Assembly: GCF_014155765.1 (NCBI RefSeq)
Contig: NZ_SCKT01000010.1
Location: 62,001-126,000 of the forward strand
From: Pantoea dispersa
Lineage (GTDB): Bacteria; Pseudomonadota; Gammaproteobacteria; Enterobacterales; Enterobacteriaceae
Direction: 5' to 3'
DNA length: 64,000 nt
Program-made: the position numbers and the translations under genes
Notes under the pieces: model-generated
Databases searched by the model: none
What the model was told of the DNA's origin: nothing
What the model saw: only the letters and a program-made list of their open reading frames with translations
Shown here: positions 34,911 to 43,633 of the stretch, one piece after another
How the letters are laid out: each line of letters opens with the position of its first letter
Position numbering within the stretch: the first letter of the stretch is position 1

Positions 34911-35608
34911 TTCTGGCACACGGCCAGTTTGACGCCGCTGCGGTACTGGACGCCGCACGCGCCATGAGCTGCGGTGAAACCGCCGCGCATGATGGCCCGA
35001 TTAAACAACATCCCAACGGCTGGGGCTGTCTGTGGCTGGAGCACGGTCAGATCCGTACGCTGCATGGCACCGGCACCTTTGCCGAAGCACTGCCAGGCAT
35101 TGACGTCACGCGCATGCAGCACAGCCGCTTTCTGGCGGTGCACGTGCGTCACGCCACGCTCAGCAAAAACCAGGGCATTGCGTTCTCCCATCCGCTGCGG
35201 CGCACCAGCGGCACCACCCAGTGGTACATGATGCACAACGGCTTTTTGCCGACCGTCTATGCGCAGCTGGGCATGGCGCAGTCGCGCTTTGATTCCGCTG
35301 AATATCTGGAATATATCGTCGACCGCGTCACGCCCGCCGATTTCACCCGCGACTATCTGCGCGAAAAAATGGCCCGGGTGGCGCCAGGTGGCAGCGCGGC
35401 GAACGCCATTTTCGTCACCCGCGAGAAGGCCTGGGCGTGGCAATGGCATCCTGATGACACGCCTTACCCCGACTATTTCACCCTGCATCGTTGTCAGCAG
35501 AACAACAGCACCTTTATCTCCTCTGAACCTATTTCAACACTGGGCACGGCGTCAGCATGGCACCGTATGAGCAACCATGAACTTCATGAAATTCCTTTTG
35601 GAGAGTGA
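34898..35608 (+). CDS. Class II glutamine amidotransferase
   Basis: 236-aa Ntn-type glutaminase domain standing alone. Cys2 right after the start Met (MCRMILAHG) is the nucleophile exposed after Met removal; VHVRHATLS and MHNGFLP match the Gln-binding motifs of the YafJ/EgtC branch. It should release ammonia from glutamine for a partner synthetase; the PP-loop protein is the best candidate in this operon. EgtC-type members instead hydrolyse a gamma-glutamyl amide, which is an alternative. The start follows GGAGAG within the end of the ATP-grasp gene. Confidence 0.85.
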   Translation: MCRMILAHGQFDAAAVLDAARAMSCGETAAHDGPIKQHPNGWGCLWLEHGQIRTLHGTGTFAEALPGIDVTRMQHSRFLAVHVRHATLSKNQGIAFSHPLRRTSGTTQWYMMHNGFLPTVYAQLGMAQSRFDSAEYLEYIVDRVTPADFTRDYLREKMARVAPGGSAANAIFVTREKAWAWQWHPDDTPYPDYFTLHRCQQNNSTFISSEPISTLGTASAWHRMSNHELHEIPFGE

Positions 35609-35612
35609 ACCC

Positions 35613-36413
35613 ATGGCCATTTTCAATCAGATTCGCGTCATTAACCCCAATATGTTCGTCGAAAGCACCTGGCTGGATGACATCGTCACCGCGCGCGTGC
35701 CGCTGCTGGTGCTGCGCAATTTCCTCACGCCAGAGGTGCGCAACGCGGTGGTGGCTGATCTGCAGCAGTGCCGCGAGCAGGTACGGGTTTCTCACTATCC
35801 AAATGGCGCGCTGACCACGCTCGGCCCGTATCTGGCGAAGCATACCGCCGCGCCGGAAAACTATTTCACCGAACTGCGCGACATCCAGCCGGCGCTGCCG
35901 GCCTCGCTGCACGACCTGCGCGCGCAGATTTACCACTGGGTGCAGCATGCGCTGCGCCTTGAGAGTCTGCAAACCGCCACCGAACCGGCACTGGGTGATT
36001 ACGCCGGCTCGATTGTGCGTTTCCACGCTGACGGCGTCGCGAATCCGCTGCATAACGACAACATCGTGCGCGATGCCGCTGGCAGCGGTCTGGCGGTGAC
36101 GCACATTCTGCATCAGCTGAGCTGCGTCGTGTGCCTGCAGGAGTGCAACGCCGGCGGCGCGCTGCGCATCTTCAATAAGAAATGGCAGCCGGAAGACGAG
36201 CGCTTTAAAACGCCCGGCGAGCTGGGCTACCAGAGCGGCGTCATCGCCGGCAGCGAGACCTGCGAGTTCGCGCCGCGCAGTGGCGATATCTATCTGTTTA
36301 ATCCCGCGTTTTATCATGAAATCGATCGCGTTGAGGGCGACACGCGCATCACCATGGGCTTTTTCTTTGGCCTGACCGACAAAAAAATGAAGCACGCCAT
36401 TGCCTGGAGTTAA
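35613..36413 (+). CDS. 2-oxoglutarate/Fe(II)-dependent oxygenase
   Basis: 266-aa protein with the double-stranded beta-helix iron site: HND at 147-149 (HxD), distal His235 in PAFYHEID, and Arg245 in GDTRITMGFFFG for 2-oxoglutarate. Members hydroxylate, desaturate or epoxidise amino acids and peptides. It lies 4 bp after the amidotransferase gene with a GGAG site inside the previous coding end; a start at 35577 would overlap. In this pathway it most likely tailors the amino-acid substrate or product. Confidence 0.84.
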   Translation: MAIFNQIRVINPNMFVESTWLDDIVTARVPLLVLRNFLTPEVRNAVVADLQQCREQVRVSHYPNGALTTLGPYLAKHTAAPENYFTELRDIQPALPASLHDLRAQIYHWVQHALRLESLQTATEPALGDYAGSIVRFHADGVANPLHNDNIVRDAAGSGLAVTHILHQLSCVVCLQECNAGGALRIFNKKWQPEDERFKTPGELGYQSGVIAGSETCEFAPRSGDIYLFNPAFYHEIDRVEGDTRITMGFFFGLTDKKMKHAIAWS

Positions 36414-36439
36414 TCCCGGCCTTAGACGAGGAAGACAGT

Positions 36440-36940
36440 ATGACAACCTATGACAAAGTGATTGCGCTGCTGGATGCGCAGCAGGCCCGCTACCGCGTGG
36501 TGGAGCATGAGGCCATCGGCCAGACCGAGGTGATCAGCGCTATCCGCGGAAACGATCTCCAGCAGGCGGCCAAAGCGATGGTGCTGGAAGTCACTATGCC
36601 GGACGGCGCCGCGCCGCGCTATCTGCTGGCGATCGTACCCGGCGACTGCAAAATCAACTTCAAACACGCCGCACGTGCCATTGGCGGTAAGAAGTCGACG
36701 TTTGCCACCCCTGAGCAGGCACAAGCGCTGACGCAGTGCGTGATGGGCGCGGTGCCGCCGTTTAGTTTTGATGACCGACTGGCGCTGCGCGTGGATGCGC
36801 GGCTGCGTGATGTCGGGACGCTGTGGTTTAACGCCGGCGCGCTGGACCGCTCGGTAGCTTTGGATGTGGATGATTATTTTCGACTGATCGGCGACGACTG
36901 CGGTGCAGAGATCGCCACACCGGTGACGGCAACCGCCTGA
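36440..36940 (+). CDS. YbaK/ProX-type aminoacyl-tRNA deacylase
   Basis: 166-aa single-domain protein of the YbaK/EbsC/ProXp editing superfamily, with the conserved substrate-pocket Lys in AKAMVLEV and GKKSTFATPEQA and the VMGAVPPFSF loop (GxxxP). Relatives hydrolyse mischarged tRNA in trans. It lies 26 bp after the oxygenase and 21 bp before eamA, inside the operon. A trans-editing enzyme inside a small-molecule pathway suggests protection against mischarging by an amino-acid analogue made by the pathway; that role is inference. It is not a close copy of E. coli YbaK. Confidence 0.83.
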   Translation: MTTYDKVIALLDAQQARYRVVEHEAIGQTEVISAIRGNDLQQAAKAMVLEVTMPDGAAPRYLLAIVPGDCKINFKHAARAIGGKKSTFATPEQAQALTQCVMGAVPPFSFDDRLALRVDARLRDVGTLWFNAGALDRSVALDVDDYFRLIGDDCGAEIATPVTATA

Positions 36941-36961
36941 TTGCCGCGCTGAGGAATGCGT

Positions 36962-37867
36962 ATGTCCGTGAAAGATATGTTGTTAGCCCTGTGCGTCGTG
37001 GTGGCGTGGGGCGTAAATTTTGTGGTGATTAAGCTGGGTTTGCAGGGCATGCCGCCCTTTTTGCTGGCGGGACTGCGTTTTACGCTGGTGGCGTTTCCGG
37101 CGATCTTTTTCGTGCGTCGTCCGGCAATTCCGCTGCGCTGGCTGGTGGTGTATGGCATGACCATCAGCTTTGGTCAGTTCGCGTTTCTGTTCCTCGCCAT
37201 AAAGCTTGGCATGCCAGCCGGGCTGGCTTCGCTGGTGCTGCAGGCGCAGGCATTTTTCACCCTGCTGCTCGGCGCACTGCTGCTGGCCGAGAAGCTGCGC
37301 TGGAACCACATCGCCGGCATTCTGGTCGCCACGCTCGGCATGTTTATGCTGGCAACCGCCGGTATGGAGGGCCAGACAACCGCGGGCATCACGCTGACCA
37401 CCATGATGCTGACGCTGGCGGCGGCGCTGTCGTGGGGGCTGGGCAATATCACTAACAAGATTATCCTGCGCAACCGCAAGGTGCCGGTGATGTCGCTGGT
37501 GGTGTGGAGCGCGCTGGTGCCGATTGCACCGTTCTTTGCCTGTTCGTGGTGGTTCGAGGGCGAATCCGCCATTGTCACCAGCCTGCTGGATATTTCGCTG
37601 CAGACGGTGCTGGCGCTGCTCTATCTGGCGTTTTTCGCCACCATCATTGGCTACGCCATCTGGGGCAATCTGCTCAGCCGCTACGAAACCTGGCGCGTGG
37701 CGCCGCTGTCGCTGCTGGTGCCGGTGGTCGGCATTCTCAGCGCCGCGCTGATCCTCGGTGAAACTCTGTCGGCACAGGAGATTCTCGGCGCGTCGGTGAT
37801 CATTCTCGGGCTACTGGTGAATGTGTTCGGCGGTATGGTGAGCCAGCGCCTGCTGGTACGTACCTGA
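36962..37867 (+). CDS. eamA: EamA, DMT-family amino-acid exporter
   Basis: 301-aa exporter with ten membrane helices in two EamA repeats. It is strongly similar to E. coli EamA (YdeD): VVVAWGVNFVVIKLGLQGMP, GMPAGLASLVLQAQAFFTLLLG and RYETWRVAPLSLLVPVVG. E. coli EamA exports O-acetylserine and cysteine. The ATG at 36962 follows GAGG. As the last gene of the PP-loop/ATP-grasp unit, it probably exports the product or a related amino acid. A strong bidirectional terminator follows. Confidence 0.9.
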   Translation: MSVKDMLLALCVVVAWGVNFVVIKLGLQGMPPFLLAGLRFTLVAFPAIFFVRRPAIPLRWLVVYGMTISFGQFAFLFLAIKLGMPAGLASLVLQAQAFFTLLLGALLLAEKLRWNHIAGILVATLGMFMLATAGMEGQTTAGITLTTMMLTLAAALSWGLGNITNKIILRNRKVPVMSLVVWSALVPIAPFFACSWWFEGESAIVTSLLDISLQTVLALLYLAFFATIIGYAIWGNLLSRYETWRVAPLSLLVPVVGILSAALILGETLSAQEILGASVIILGLLVNVFGGMVSQRLLVRT

Positions 37868-37884
37868 TGATGCAGCCATAAAAA

Positions 37885-37909
37885 AACGCCGCGTTGCAGC
37901 GGCGTTTTT
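37885..37909. terminator. Bidirectional terminator between eamA and ibpA
   Basis: Perfect 8-bp stem AACGCCGC/GCGGCGTT with a 6-base loop, flanked by an A-run on the left and a T-run on the right, so it can serve both convergent genes. Confidence 0.93.
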
Positions 37910-37925
37910 CTTTACTTCGTTAGCC

Positions 37926-38342
37926 TTATTTCAGGATTTCAATCCGGCGTGGTTTCGCCTCTTCCGGGACGATGCGTTCCAGATCGATACTCAGCAGGCC
38001 CAGTTCGAGACGCGCATCGCGCACCACGATGTGATCGGCCAGCTGGAATTTGCGTTCGAAGTTACGTTCTGCGATGCCCTGGTACAGGTATTTACGTTCC
38101 TGCTGCTCTTCAGGGTGGGCGCCGCGCACCACCAGCATGTTGTCATGGGCGGTGATATCCAGTTCGCTCTGCGCAAAGCCGGCGACGGCAATGGTGATGC
38201 GATAGTGGTTTTCGTCTACCAGCTCGACATTGTACGGAGGGTAGCCGCCGTTAGCCTGGTTTTGATTGGACTCAAGCAGGTTAAACAGACGGTCGAAACC
38301 AATAGCAGAACGATAAAGCGGAGAGAGATCAAAGTTACGCAT
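37926..38342 (-). CDS. ibpA: IbpA, small heat-shock protein
   Basis: 138-aa alpha-crystallin holdase (137 aa in E. coli) that binds aggregating proteins for later release by DnaK and ClpB. The core domain runs from [20 protein letters not shown] to [18 protein letters not shown], and the C-terminal IEI anchor motif is present. ibpB is absent: eamA lies on the other side of the terminator. This single-sHsp arrangement is known in Erwiniaceae. Expression is controlled by a sigma32 promoter and a ROSE-type leader. Confidence 0.97.
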   Translation of the reverse strand: MRNFDLSPLYRSAIGFDRLFNLLESNQNQANGGYPPYNVELVDENHYRITIAVAGFAQSELDITAHDNMLVVRGAHPEEQQERKYLYQGIAERNFERKFQLADHIVVRDARLELGLLSIDLERIVPEEAKPRRIEILK

Positions 38343-38441
38343 AATAAGACTCCTGATAATCAGCAAGTTTTGGCAACCTTCCACCATGGACAGGTTGTCC
38401 GGCCCGTCGGTGTCCCTGTCGGCGACCGCGTCGTGACCGTA
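38343..38441 (-). promoter_or_regulatory. ROSE-type RNA thermometer in ibpA leader
   Basis: The predicted 5' leader is about 100 nt, as for E. coli ibpA. Just before the start codon, UUGCU (38362-38366) can pair with the AGGA of the ribosome site (38351-38354) leaving the bulged G typical of ROSE elements. Confidence 0.75.
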
Positions 38442-38447
38442 GCTTAA

Positions 38448-38475
38448 AGATGGGTGCGCTCAGGTCGCTTTCAAG
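38448..38475 (-). promoter_or_regulatory. Sigma32 heat-shock promoter of ibpA
   Basis: Minus strand: -35 CTTGAAA (38469-38475), 14-bp spacer, -10 CCCATCT (38448-38454), matching the RpoH consensus CTTGAAA-N11-16-CCCCATnT. Confidence 0.88.
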
Positions 38476-38606
38476 GGGCAATGCGCTTTTTTTTGCAGCA
38501 ATTCTGACGATATGGCATACACTCAGGGGACGCCTCGCCTGACGGGAAGGACATAACCACAGAGTTATGCGGATGTCAGGTGACACACTCCAGCCAGGGC
38601 CATGCC

Positions 38607-38987
38607 ATGACTGTAGGGATGATGATGATGAAAATGATGAAACGCTTTCCGCTCACCGGCCTGCTGGTCTGCTGCGCCTGTGCCACATCAGGCTGCTCCA
38701 GTGTGATGTCGCATACCGGTGCCAGTCAGGGTTACTACCCCGGCACGCGCGCCAGCGCAGAGATGCTGACCGATGACAATACCAGCTGGGCGATTAAACC
38801 GCTGGCGCTGATCGATCTGCCCTTCTCGGCGGTGATGGATACGCTGCTGCTGCCGTGGGATTACTTCCGCGCCGACGACGATAAAACCAAAGATTCGCCG
38901 CGCGAACGCGTGCTGCAGAGCGAGAAGATGGCTGGCACCCAGGCCAGCCTGGCCACTGCGGCGGCTATGCCGGCGGAATCGCACTGA
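38607..38987 (+). CDS. yidQ: YidQ, YceK/YidQ-family lipoprotein
   Basis: Small lipoprotein of about 126 aa. A hydrophobic signal with a lipobox ending SGC precedes the family core CSSVMSHTGASQGYYPGTRAS and LPFSAVMDTLLLPWDYFR, matching E. coli YidQ. Function unknown. Several closely spaced ATG codons (38607-38640) make the exact start uncertain. Its 3' end overlaps that of the convergent yidR by 23 bp. It sits next to ibpA as in E. coli. Confidence 0.88.
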   Translation: MTVGMMMMKMMKRFPLTGLLVCCACATSGCSSVMSHTGASQGYYPGTRASAEMLTDDNTSWAIKPLALIDLPFSAVMDTLLLPWDYFRADDDKTKDSPRERVLQSEKMAGTQASLATAAAMPAESH

Positions 38988-40227
38988 CGCAGAACAGCTG
39001 TCGCCAGCCGTCAACCTCGCGCATGTAGGCGATCTGCTTCCCGTCCGGCGACCACACCACCGCGTCGCCGCCCGGCGGTTGCGCGCTGCGCGCGGTAAGG
39101 CGCGTACACTGTCCGCTGGCTATCTCACAACGCATCACGCTGTTATCACAGATAAAGGCGATGGCCGCGCCGTCCGGCTGCCAGCTGAAAGCAGACTGAA
39201 TGCTGCTGCGCAGTGAGGTGATCTGACGCGCCGCGCCACCGTTGGGTGAGACTGTCCACAGCTGCACAATGCCCTGCTCGTCAGCCTGCAAAAAGGCGAT
39301 CGCGCTGCCATCCGGCGCAGCACGCAACCAGTGGCGCGGCTGCAGCGCCAGCCCTTTACCGTACGTGATCCGCCGCTGCTGCACGCCAGCCGGCGGTGCC
39401 GGCAGCTGCTCTGCCGTGCCCTGCAGCGGAGCATTGCCGGCTCTGGCATAGTCCGCCAGCGCCTCAGGCAGATCGACCACAAACACTTCCGGCACTTTTT
39501 CACCACTGGCATTGCGCGTATCGCCGATAAAGGCGATGGCCCAGCGCTGCCAGCTGCCGTCCGCTTTCTGATAGCCGCGCGCGCCAATCCAGCACTCTTC
39601 ATAGGCGCGGTCAATCTGATCGCTGCCCGGTTGTGGATCGCGCCGGGTGTGGCTTACCAGCACGCAGTAGTGGCTGCCGTCATATTCGCGCGGATGCTGT
39701 TTTGGCGGGCACACCGGATGCAGCGGCACCGCCACGCCGACGTTGCGCAGGTCGTCACGCACATCGCGCTCATTCATCACATGATCGTTATAGGTAAAGC
39801 TCAGCCGCGAGCCATCCGGACTGAACACATGCACGTGCGAGCCACCACGCAGTGCACCCGGCGTATAGGGCGCGGTGATATCGCAGGCGTCGAGGTTCTC
39901 TGCGATGCCCTGCTGAACAATCACGCCGCGCCGGTGATGAAAGTTATAATGCCAGTGCGCATCGGGATGCTCCGGCCCATGAATACAGACATAGCGCGGC
40001 GGCAGATCCGGACTCACGGTCACCACGCCGACGTGCGCACCATCGCGCGCCTGATACAACACCTCGACCGCGCCGCTGTGCACGTTGACGCGCTCAATGG
40101 TCAGGCTGGTAAACGAGGCGCCGGACGGGCGCACATCAAATGCCAGCCACTGGCTGTCGGCGGTCCAGACGTTGATATTGGTCAGCTGATGATGGCGCTG
40201 AGTAAAGGTGAGCTGTTTTTCTGACAT
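38965..40227 (-). CDS. yidR: YidR, DUF3748 beta-propeller-like protein
   Basis: 420-aa protein matching E. coli YidR: QLTNINVWTADSQWLAFDVR, HYNFHHRRGVIV, RGGSHVHVFSPDGSRLSFTY and PREYDGSHYCVLVS. Repeated SPDG/QPDG blades give a TolB/oligogalacturonide-lyase-like propeller. No signal peptide is seen. Its biochemical role is unknown. It is transcribed towards yidQ and lies just downstream-to-upstream of the dgo operon as in E. coli. Confidence 0.92.
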   Translation of the reverse strand: MSEKQLTFTQRHHQLTNINVWTADSQWLAFDVRPSGASFTSLTIERVNVHSGAVEVLYQARDGAHVGVVTVSPDLPPRYVCIHGPEHPDAHWHYNFHHRRGVIVQQGIAENLDACDITAPYTPGALRGGSHVHVFSPDGSRLSFTYNDHVMNERDVRDDLRNVGVAVPLHPVCPPKQHPREYDGSHYCVLVSHTRRDPQPGSDQIDRAYEECWIGARGYQKADGSWQRWAIAFIGDTRNASGEKVPEVFVVDLPEALADYARAGNAPLQGTAEQLPAPPAGVQQRRITYGKGLALQPRHWLRAAPDGSAIAFLQADEQGIVQLWTVSPNGGAARQITSLRSSIQSAFSWQPDGAAIAFICDNSVMRCEIASGQCTRLTARSAQPPGGDAVVWSPDGKQIAYMREVDGWRQLFCVSAIPPA

Positions 40228-40304
40228 GGGGCAACCTCAGATGTAACCGTTGCCGGACAAATTACGTGATGCCGTTCAGTTAAGCAAAAGCTGAGCAGCT
40301 AATG

Positions 40305-40328
40305 CGGGTGCGCAGGCATGCGCACCCG
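40305..40328. terminator. Hairpin after dgoT
   Basis: Nine-base stem CGGGTGCGC/GCGCACCCG with a 6-base loop, just past the dgoT stop codon. No good T-run, so it may be a processing or weak termination structure. Confidence 0.45.
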
Positions 40329-40333
40329 GAAGC

Positions 40334-41626
40334 TTAGCCCACGCGCTGCACATCCCCCACCAGCAGGATGTAAGAGAGCGCGCCAATCAGCGCAACGGCG
40401 GAGATGTACACCAGCGCGGGCGCAAAGCCGTAATCCTGCGCCAGATACCCCACCACCAGCGGTACCGTGATGCCACCGAGGCCGCCGATAAAGTTAAACA
40501 TGCCGCCGGTCAGGCCGATCAGGCGTACCGGCGCCAGCGACGAGACCAGCGACCAGGTGATGGACGCGAACCCGTTGCCGAAAAAGGCCAGCGCCATCAG
40601 CACCATAATCCACAGCGGATCGTTGGTGTAGTTTGCGCCCATAATGCAGGTGGAGATCAGCAGGCCGCAGATGATCGGCGTCTTGCGGGCAAAACCGAGC
40701 GAGCGACCACTGCGCACCAGACGATCGGCCACCATCCCGGAGAGGATCACGCCAACAAAGGCGGCGAGAAACGGCACGGTAGTCATAAAGCCGGCCGTCA
40801 GCGCGGCAATATGTTTCTCCTGCGTCAGGTAGTTGGGGAACCAGGTAAGGAAAAACCACAGCGTTGAGGTCACCGCGAACTGGCCGAGATACACGCCGCA
40901 CAGCTTGCGATGAAACACCAGTTTCCAGTCGGCCGCGGTGAGTTTAACGCGTGCTTTTTTCTCGCCGGGCGCATCGCCGTCGACCATCGCGCCACCGGCA
41001 CGAATGTAATCCAGCTCGGCCTGATTGATGCCTTTGCTCTGGCTCGGCGCCTGATAAACCTTCATCCACACCAGCGACCAGACAATGCCAATCCCGCCGG
41101 TGATGATAAACACCCAGTGCCAGCTCAGCAGTTCCTGAATCCAGATCAGCAGCGGCGTGAGAAACGCCAGGCCGACAAACTGACCGGAGGTGTAAAAACC
41201 GACGGCCGAAGCGCGCTCCTGTTCCGGGAACCAGCTGGTGACCAGGCGATTATTGGTCGGGAAAGCCGGCGCTTCAAAAATACCGGTAATGGCGCGCAGA
41301 CCTATCAGCGATAATAAGCCGCTGGCGAATCCCTGCAATAATGTCGCCACCGACCAGCCGAGAATAGCGATAAAATAGGTCAGGCGTGAACCTACGCGAT
41401 CGAGAAACCAGCCGCCGGGAATCTGGCACAGGGTATATAACCAGGCAAAAGCAGAAAACACATACCCCATTTCTGCTTTGCTGATGCCAAATTCCTGCTG
41501 AATATGCGCCGAGGCCACGGCTAAATTAGCGCGATCGACATAACAAATCACCACCGTAATAAAAATCATCAGCAGCGTAATATAACGGCGACGCGTAGGT
41601 TTCGCCTGAACAGCAGAGAGATCCAT
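40334..41626 (-). CDS. dgoT: DgoT, D-galactonate transporter
   Basis: 430-aa MFS symporter of the ACS family. Helix 1 holds [14 protein letters not shown] and the loop motif is [10 protein letters not shown]; the sequence follows E. coli DgoT along its length, including [27 protein letters not shown]. It imports D-galactonate with protons. It is the last gene of dgoRKADT, separated from dgoD by 244 bp holding a hairpin, so it may be expressed at a different level. Confidence 0.94.
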   Translation of the reverse strand: MDLSAVQAKPTRRRYITLLMIFITVVICYVDRANLAVASAHIQQEFGISKAEMGYVFSAFAWLYTLCQIPGGWFLDRVGSRLTYFIAILGWSVATLLQGFASGLLSLIGLRAITGIFEAPAFPTNNRLVTSWFPEQERASAVGFYTSGQFVGLAFLTPLLIWIQELLSWHWVFIITGGIGIVWSLVWMKVYQAPSQSKGINQAELDYIRAGGAMVDGDAPGEKKARVKLTAADWKLVFHRKLCGVYLGQFAVTSTLWFFLTWFPNYLTQEKHIAALTAGFMTTVPFLAAFVGVILSGMVADRLVRSGRSLGFARKTPIICGLLISTCIMGANYTNDPLWIMVLMALAFFGNGFASITWSLVSSLAPVRLIGLTGGMFNFIGGLGGITVPLVVGYLAQDYGFAPALVYISAVALIGALSYILLVGDVQRVG

Positions 41627-41727
41627 GGTGTTTCTCCGTCAGAAGTCAGCTGGCGGACGTGCCGAAACACGCCGCAGCCAACGCAGGGTAAGGTTATCGA
41701 AGATAAAAGCCGCAGCAGCGGTAAACT

Positions 41728-41759
41728 GGCAGCGCGGTGAAAACAGGTTGAGCGCTGCC
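41728..41759. other. Hairpin in the dgoD-dgoT gap
   Basis: Inverted repeat GGCAGCGC (41728-41735) and GCGCTGCC (41752-41759) with a 16-base loop. The gap of 244 bp holds no gene. Confidence 0.45.
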
Positions 41760-41870
41760 CTGTGCCTTATATATCCCGCACATGGTTTAAATAGTCAGAT
41801 GTTTAATCGCCTGATAATCGGCGCTGTTATAAAGCGGTAAACGCAGCGACCGGGCGCAATACCACCGCCA

Positions 41871-43019
41871 TTACCACTCGGCTACCGATCCATCCGGAAA
41901 GCGCCATAATGGGTTGCGCCAGTCTGGCGCATTTTTACTGCGCGCAATCACCAGCTCTTCATTAATTTCCACACCGAGACCGGGTTTATTTAATGGATAG
42001 AAATGGCCGTCATCCATTTTAAAATCATCTTTATTGATCACGTAATCGAGCAGTTCAGCGCCCTGATTATAGTGAATGCCCATGCTCTGCTCCTGGAACA
42101 CCGCGTTACGCGACACGAAGTCGACATGCAGACAGGCAGCCAGCGCAATTGGCCCCAGCGGACAGTGCGGCGCCAGCGCCACGTCATAGGACTCGGCCAT
42201 CGCCGCGATTTTGTAGCATTCGGTGATGCCGCCAGCGTGCGACAGATCCGGCTGCAGAATCGCCAGCCCACCGGCTTCCAGCACGCGCTTAAACTCGAAG
42301 CGGGAGAACATGCGTTCGCCTGCGGCAATCGGCAGATGGGTCTGCGCCGCCAGGCGCGGATAGTATTCTGCCTGCTCGGCCAGCACCGGTTCTTCAATAA
42401 ACAGCGGACGATACGGCTCCAGCTCTTTGATCAGCACTTTGGCCATCGGCGCGCTGACGCGACCGTGGAAATCGAGGCCAAACTCAATATCATTGCCAAA
42501 GGCTTCGCGGATCTGCGCTACGGTGTTAACAGCGGCATCGACCTGACGTGAATTGTCAATGATGCCCATCTCTTCACAGCCGTTGAGTTTGAAGGTATCA
42601 AAGCCGATACCACGTAATTTCTTAATGCCATCAATCACTTCAGCCGGACGATCGCCGCCTACCCAGCTATAGGCTTTGATGCTGTCACGCACCAGACCGC
42701 CCAGCAGCTGATACACCGGCACGCCCAGCGCTTTGCCTTTAATATCCCACAGCGCCTGATCGATACCGGCAATGGCGCTCATTAAAATCGGGCCGCCGCG
42801 GTAAAAACCGCCGCGATACATCACCTGCCACAGATCATTAATCCGCGCCGGATCCTGCCCAATCAGATATTCCGACAGCTCATGCACCGCCGCTTCGACG
42901 CTGCGCGCGCGCCCTTCAATCACCGGCTCGCCCCAGCCGATGATGCCTTCGTCGGTTTCGATTTTCAGGAACATCCAGCGCGGCGGCAGGCGATAAGTGG
43001 TCAGTTTCGTAATTTTCAT
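41871..43019 (-). CDS. dgoD: DgoD, D-galactonate dehydratase
   Basis: 382-aa enolase-superfamily enzyme converting D-galactonate to 2-keto-3-deoxygalactonate. Metal ligands are in the [12 protein letters not shown] and [12 protein letters not shown] segments; the catalytic His is in the [16 protein letters not shown] region. Length equals E. coli DgoD. Its start overlaps the dgoA stop by 4 bp (ATGA). Confidence 0.96.
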   Translation of the reverse strand: MKITKLTTYRLPPRWMFLKIETDEGIIGWGEPVIEGRARSVEAAVHELSEYLIGQDPARINDLWQVMYRGGFYRGGPILMSAIAGIDQALWDIKGKALGVPVYQLLGGLVRDSIKAYSWVGGDRPAEVIDGIKKLRGIGFDTFKLNGCEEMGIIDNSRQVDAAVNTVAQIREAFGNDIEFGLDFHGRVSAPMAKVLIKELEPYRPLFIEEPVLAEQAEYYPRLAAQTHLPIAAGERMFSRFEFKRVLEAGGLAILQPDLSHAGGITECYKIAAMAESYDVALAPHCPLGPIALAACLHVDFVSRNAVFQEQSMGIHYNQGAELLDYVINKDDFKMDDGHFYPLNKPGLGVEINEELVIARSKNAPDWRNPLWRFPDGSVAEW

Positions 43020-43633
43020 CGTACAGCGTCCTTATAGGCAGCAATAAATGCGCGGGCCTTCTCCACGGTGCGCGACAGCGGCTGACCGGCGCGATAGAGA
43101 TCGCTGCCCAGGCCAGCCCCGACGCAACCGGCGGCGATAAATTCATGCAGGTTTTCCGGCGTGACGCCGCCCACGGCAAAGACCGGCACCTCCGGCGGCA
43201 GCACCGCTTTCAGCGCTTTGATGTAGCCCGGACCAAACGCCGACGACGGGAAAATTTTCAGCGCCTGCGCCCCAGCCTGCAGCGCGGTAAAGGCTTCGCT
43301 GGCGGTGGCACAGCCTGCGGCTACCAGCATGCCGTGCGCCACGGCCTGGCGAATCACCGCAGCATCGGTATTGGGCGTCACCACCAGCTTGCTGTTGAGC
43401 GCCGCCAGCTGATCGACCTGCGTCGCCTGCAGCACGGTGCCGGCACCGATCAGCGCTTTATCGCCGAAGGTTTGCACCATCGCGCCGATACTTTTCGCCC
43501 ACTCTGGCGAGTTGAGCGGAATTTCAATCGCATCGAAACCGGCGTCGATTAACGCCGCGACGTGCGCTTCAGCTTCATCCGGCGTGATGCCACGCAGAAT
43601 GGCGATCAGCGGAAGTTTAGTGGGCCAGGACAT
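43016..43633 (-). CDS. dgoA: DgoA, 2-keto-3-deoxy-6-phosphogalactonate aldolase
   Basis: 205-aa KDPG-type class I aldolase, giving pyruvate and glyceraldehyde 3-phosphate. Features are the N-terminal [17 protein letters not shown] with the conserved Glu-Arg region, the Schiff-base lysine in [20 protein letters not shown], and the closing [16 protein letters not shown] 43633 follows AAGGAG. It overlaps dgoK by 17 bp and dgoD by 4 bp. Confidence 0.95.
   Translation of the reverse strand: MSWPTKLPLIAILRGITPDEAEAHVAALIDAGFDAIEIPLNSPEWAKSIGAMVQTFGDKALIGAGTVLQATQVDQLAALNSKLVVTPNTDAAVIRQAVAHGMLVAAGCATASEAFTALQAGAQALKIFPSSAFGPGYIKALKAVLPPEVPVFAVGGVTPENLHEFIAAGCVGAGLGSDLYRAGQPLSRTVEKARAFIAAYKDAVR

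Noticed and set aside
34898-36413. Thioguanine or dapdiamide biosynthesis as identity of the cluster
   Set aside because: The gene sets as I remember them (NRPS and cysteine-synthase-like genes in dapdiamide; a four-gene ycf set for 6-thioguanine) do not match the six genes here.
39331-40224. 297-codon plus-strand frame
   Set aside because: Antisense shadow of yidR.
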